DNA of 64,000 bases from NCBI GenBank assembly GCA_027943245.1, contig JANDJZ010000079.1, forward strand, positions 79,652-143,651, read 5' to 3'. The notes under the pieces were generated by a model, which was not told where the DNA came from, did no database searches, and saw only the letters and a list, made by a program, of their open reading frames with translations. Positions 61,067 to 64,000 of this stretch are shown here, piece after piece. Origin of the DNA: Acanthamoeba sp. SK_2022b (lineage: Eukaryota; Discosea; Longamoebia; Acanthamoebidae). Position numbers and translations under genes: made by a program. How positions within the stretch are numbered: position 1 is the stretch's first letter; each line of letters begins with the position of its first letter.

Positions 61067-61609
61067 ACAACCCCCAACCACCACCAACTCTGATGCAGCT
61101 GCGCGGGTTCTACACCACAAGCCCCACACCGTTTCCTTCTGCTTGCTTCTTCTGTTTGTTGTACACCTACGCTCATTACAACCACTTTTAGCTCAAGAGC
61201 TATGTTACTGGACCACGTCCCGGAAGACAACCCTTTAGGGATCTACGAGAAATTCCAGAGAAATTCCAGGGAAAAGTCGTAGTTTGCAAACTAGTGCTCA
61301 ATAATTGTCAAGTTTATATAGTAAATGGGACAAGAAGTTTGTAAATACGTTGTGGTGTACAAAGTAAGTGCATTTGAAGTATATAAACAATCTTATCATG
61401 AAAGATTGAATATTAGTAAAAGATGGAGAGATAGCATTTGGCCACATTGCTCAAGTGCTGTTTCTTCTGGGCAATTTCCTGCTGGGGGAGAAACATTAAC
61501 ATCCTGGACCATATATGATGCACACCAGCACTAAATTGGCAAACACCAATGTTCCTTTGCTTGCACGCCAAACCACCAACATCAACCTTTTGTGCACCAT
61601 GTGATCACC
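61067..61609. other. Subtelomeric transition region
   Basis: 543 bp. The base composition drops from GC-rich to AT-rich around 61190-61450 and stays lower in GC to the telomere. No gene seen; the short open frame at 61325-61534 has no features. Confidence 0.5.
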
Positions 61610-63077
61610 ATGGCAGAGACTGGAGCAAATACTACTGTGGATATTATTACAGACCCTGTGCAGAAGGAGCTCAACTGTCTTGAGGCTATCTATGCCCTGG
61701 AGAACATGCAGGACTACATCAATCAGACCACCACTCTTAGACGCAATGGGCGTCCACAACACTTCAACAGTGTGCCGTGGCCACTTCTTGCAAGGCAGCT
61801 GCCCATCCTCAAGCGCTTCCTTGCCAACCAGGAAGAGTATGTGCTCAGCTGCAACCCAGAAGACAGAGCACTGATCATGGCAGCAGCAAGGATCCACTCA
61901 TCAACAATGACAACAAAAAAGAAGATACTCCCTGTATGTAAACTATGATGTCTCCTTTGTTTGTGAACACATGGTGAATAAGGCTTTACAAACTGCTGCA
62001 TGCTGACAATGCTGATATGAGCCAATTTTCTATCTTCCCCCTCTCTTAGGCCAGGTTGCACATTCCCATGTCTACCAGACAGCACATGACTTCAAGAGCA
62101 GTGTGGGCAACTACTACAAGTTCATCCAGGACATGGAGGTCCTTGACATCGAGGAGCTCAGGCTTGAGCACCTGTGGAGCAAGCCTCGTGTCCATGGGTG
62201 GATCCAATGGACCAAGGCCCAGGTTACTGGCTCAACCCAACACAACAAGGCCCTCCACTTGATTCAGATCATCATGTGGCTGGCAGATGAAGCTATGGAG
62301 GCAGCTCCCAAGCCAGAGCAGAAGGCCATTGGCTCCTGCCTGCGCATCCTTCATCAGTTCTCTGAGAGATGGGCAAGCACCAGTACCTACGCGCTGTGGG
62401 GAAGGCCCTGAATGAGGAGGCTCTCATTAAGGCTGGTGCTACATTGCACCCAGATGAATGCCCAGTCTTCATTCTTTGGCTGCTGGACCAAATTGACACC
62501 TTCTCTCAGCCATTCAAGCCTGCCACCAAGGTATAATACCATGCCACCACCCCACCACACCACCACAAAAATTCATAAGCAAGCATTACTTCCAGTTTAT
62601 AATGTATAAGAGTATTAACTTTGCTGATGATTGGTTTGGACCCACCTCACCCAGGCAGCAAGTAAGTTGGCCACCATCAACAACCCCACAGCCCACCGAG
62701 TTGAGACTATCATGACAAGCTGGGTGCTCTGCCTCACCACAGATGACAGCAAGTGGGCTGAGGAGATGGCCATGGCTGGGTTGTCTCCAGCTACATGCTC
62801 ACCAGCTTCACAGTGTACTCAGCTCTTGGTGAAGTTCACCCAAGGTATGTGTTCATCATCATCGTCATCATCAGCATCATCATAGATATGCTGCATGAAA
62901 ATTTGTTCATGTGTTTGTGTGTGTGTGTGTGTGTGGGGTCTCTTTGGAAGTTATTGTATTGGTGTAGTTTGCTAACTAGCACATTAATTTATCTGCACAG
63001 TGGAGTGTGAGCATCAGCAGCAGCAGCAGCAGCCAAATGCCTCCATTCTGGCATGCCCAGCTGAAGCTAAGCTATGA
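61610..63077 (+). pseudogene. Frame-broken subtelomeric gene, unknown family
   Basis: Exon 1 from ATG 61610 (MAETGANTTVDIITDPVQKE to TTKKKILP) joins across an intron (GTATGT to CCAG, about 61934-62056) to VAHSHVYQTAHDFKSSVGNY, WSKPRVHGWIQW and QIIMWLADEAMEAAPKPEQK, ending near LHQFSE. At about 62368-62374 the frame breaks. The protein-like frame resumes as MGKHQYLRAVGKALNEEAL and DECPVFILWLLDQIDTF, crosses an intron to AASKLATINNPTAHRVETI and TSWVLCLTTDDSKWAEEM, then a last intron to a short Gln-rich end with TGA at 63075-63077. Removing two bases from a GAGAG run would restore the frame, so this is either a pseudogene or a sequencing slip. Base composition is lower in GC than the housekeeping genes. 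I do not recognise the family. Confidence 0.55.
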
Positions 63078-63470
63078 CTGTCGTGGAGGATGATGACAGT
63101 GACTACAACAAGGAGGATGAGGATGCCTATGATAATGGCAGAGGAGGAGGAGGAGCAGCAGCAGCAGCAGAAGCTCCCTGCCGCTGGCAGCACCCATGTG
63201 AAGCTGCTGTAGCAGCACTGCCCAAGATCCAAGCCTGCCTGGCTAATGCCTGCCAAGTGCTGGCCTTGCCAGCAGTCTCTGACAACCTGGAGGAGGCCTG
63301 TTATAACCTGACTGATGATGACAACAGCAACAATGACAACACCTTCCTGGTGGACCACATTGTGGCCCATCAGGTGTCAGAGTCTGGCAAGCTCCTCTTC
63401 CAGGTACACTGGGCATCATTCTCTGCAGCAGCTGACACCTGGGAGCCCCTGCACAACCTGGTGGGCTGTG
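63074..63470 (+). CDS. Chromodomain ORF truncated by the telomere
   Basis: The open frame from ATG 63074 overlaps the stop of the preceding gene. It begins MTVVEDDDSDYNKEDEDAYD, an acidic head with Gly and Ala runs, then a helical stretch (AVAALPKIQACLANACQVLA). It ends in a chromodomain: FLVDHIVAHQVSESGKLLFQ, then VHWASFSAAADTWEPLHNLV (about 63342-63465). The core pattern (hydrophobic-D-H-I, hydrophobic-x-V-x-W, D-T-W-E-P, N-L) is complete, but the C-terminal helix that normally follows N-L is missing, because TTAGGG repeat starts at 63471. The frame runs on into the repeat as alternating Val-Arg to 63559 and is not meaningful there. It may be the last exon of the upstream gene or a separate gene. 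Related domains occur in chromatin readers and in retrotransposon integrases; neither can be chosen here. Confidence 0.6.
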
Positions 63471-63536
63471 TTAGGGTTAGGGTTAGGGTTAGGGTTAGGG
63501 TTAGGGTTAGGGTTAGGGTTAGGGTTAGGGTTAGGG

Positions 63537-63577
<41 letters not shown>

Positions 63578-63742
63578 GGTTAGGGTTAGGGTTAGGGTTA
63601 GGGTTAGGGTTAGGGTTAGGGTTAGGGTTAGGGTTAGGGTTAGGGTTAGGGTTAGGGTTAGGGTTAGGGTTAGGGTTAGGGTTAGGGTTAGGGTTAGGGT
63701 TAGGGTTAGGGTTAGGGTTAGGGTTAGGGTTAGGGTTAGGGG

Positions 63743-63783
<41 letters not shown>

Positions 63784-63821
63784 GGTTAGGGTTAGGGTTA
63801 GGGTTAGGGTTAGGGTTAGGG

Positions 63822-63862
<41 letters not shown>

Positions 63863-64000
63863 GGTTAGGGTTAGGGTTAGGGTTAGGGTTAGGGTTAGGG
63901 TTAGGGTTAGGGTTAGGGTTTGGGGTTGGGGTTAGGGTTAGGGTTAGGGTTAGGGTTAGGGTTAGGGTTAGGGTTAGGGTTAGGGTTAGGGTTAGGGTTA
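63471..64000 (+). repeat. Telomeric TTAGGG repeat array, right chromosome end
   Basis: About 88 tandem TTAGGG units run to the window end. The G-rich strand points rightward 5' to 3', as at a right-hand telomere. Variant units are few: TTTAGGG at 63555, 63761 and 63840, TTAGGGG at 63736, and a TTTGGGG-TTGGGG pair at 63919-63931. The array starts abruptly, with no TAR-like or degenerate repeat buffer between it and the chromodomain ORF. Confidence 0.97.

Noticed and set aside
63471..64000. Open frames through the telomere encoding Val-Arg or Leu-Gly repeats
   Set aside because: They are translations of TTAGGG repeats with no start or composition of a gene.
63471..64000. CRISPR-like tandem array
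   Set aside because: Units are contiguous 6-mers without spacers; this is a telomere in a eukaryote.

Overview
The window is the right-hand end of a chromosome from an intron-dense, GC-rich free-living amoeba, almost certainly Acanthamoeba (castellanii or a close relative). Reasons: genes are packed with short GT-AG introns of mostly 60-120 bp, coding GC is high, long open antisense frames arise from GC-rich third positions, there is a cellulose synthase (Acanthamoeba cysts have cellulose walls), and the sequence ends in about 530 bp of TTAGGG repeats. There are no operons, ribosome binding sites or prokaryotic elements.

Layout, left to right: the 3' part of a MutS homologue 6 gene (36-1575, +); a 40-codon one-pass membrane ORF (1731-1853, -); isopentenyl-diphosphate isomerase (2171-3596, +); gamma-tubulin complex component 2 (3769-7243, -); an unrecognised protein with three PsbP/DUF1795-like modules (7421-10288, +); a HEMK2/N6AMT1 methyltransferase (10363-11352, +); exocyst Sec15 (11932-16794, +); a TRZ/ATZ-type amidohydrolase (17007-19616, +); a giant HECT ubiquitin ligase of roughly 4,400 residues (20067-36299, +); Timeless/Tof1 (36397-41601, -); box C/D snoRNP factor Bcd1/ZNHIT6 (41825-43595, -); an unknown tail-anchored protein (43690-44782, +); the mRNA export helicase UAP56/Sub2 (44942-47459, -); cellulose synthase fused to an extra N-terminal membrane domain (48591-53055, +); a receptor with tandem periplasmic-binding-protein-like ectodomains and a kinase / cyclase-like / kinase interior (53765-58614, +); and a calponin-homology coiled-coil protein with an apparent frameshift (59288-61066, +).

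The last 3 kb is subtelomeric. It holds a frame-broken gene (61610-63077) and a chromodomain ORF (63074-63470) whose chromodomain is cut off directly by the telomere repeat at 63471. Most of the window is ordinary housekeeping sequence: DNA repair and fork protection (MSH6, Timeless), isoprenoid synthesis, microtubule nucleation, exocytosis, snoRNP assembly and mRNA export. The genes do not form one pathway.

The parts most worth a second look are: the HECT ligase, with a Di19/KCMF1-type zinc finger nested inside its SPRY domain and complementary UG and CA tracts flanking two exons that could be skipped together in frame; the receptor dual kinase; the cellulose synthase with its membrane fusion and an insertion of about 400 residues between catalytic aspartates; and the telomere/chromodomain junction. 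All exon joins were read by eye and products were recognised from remembered family motifs, with no database search.
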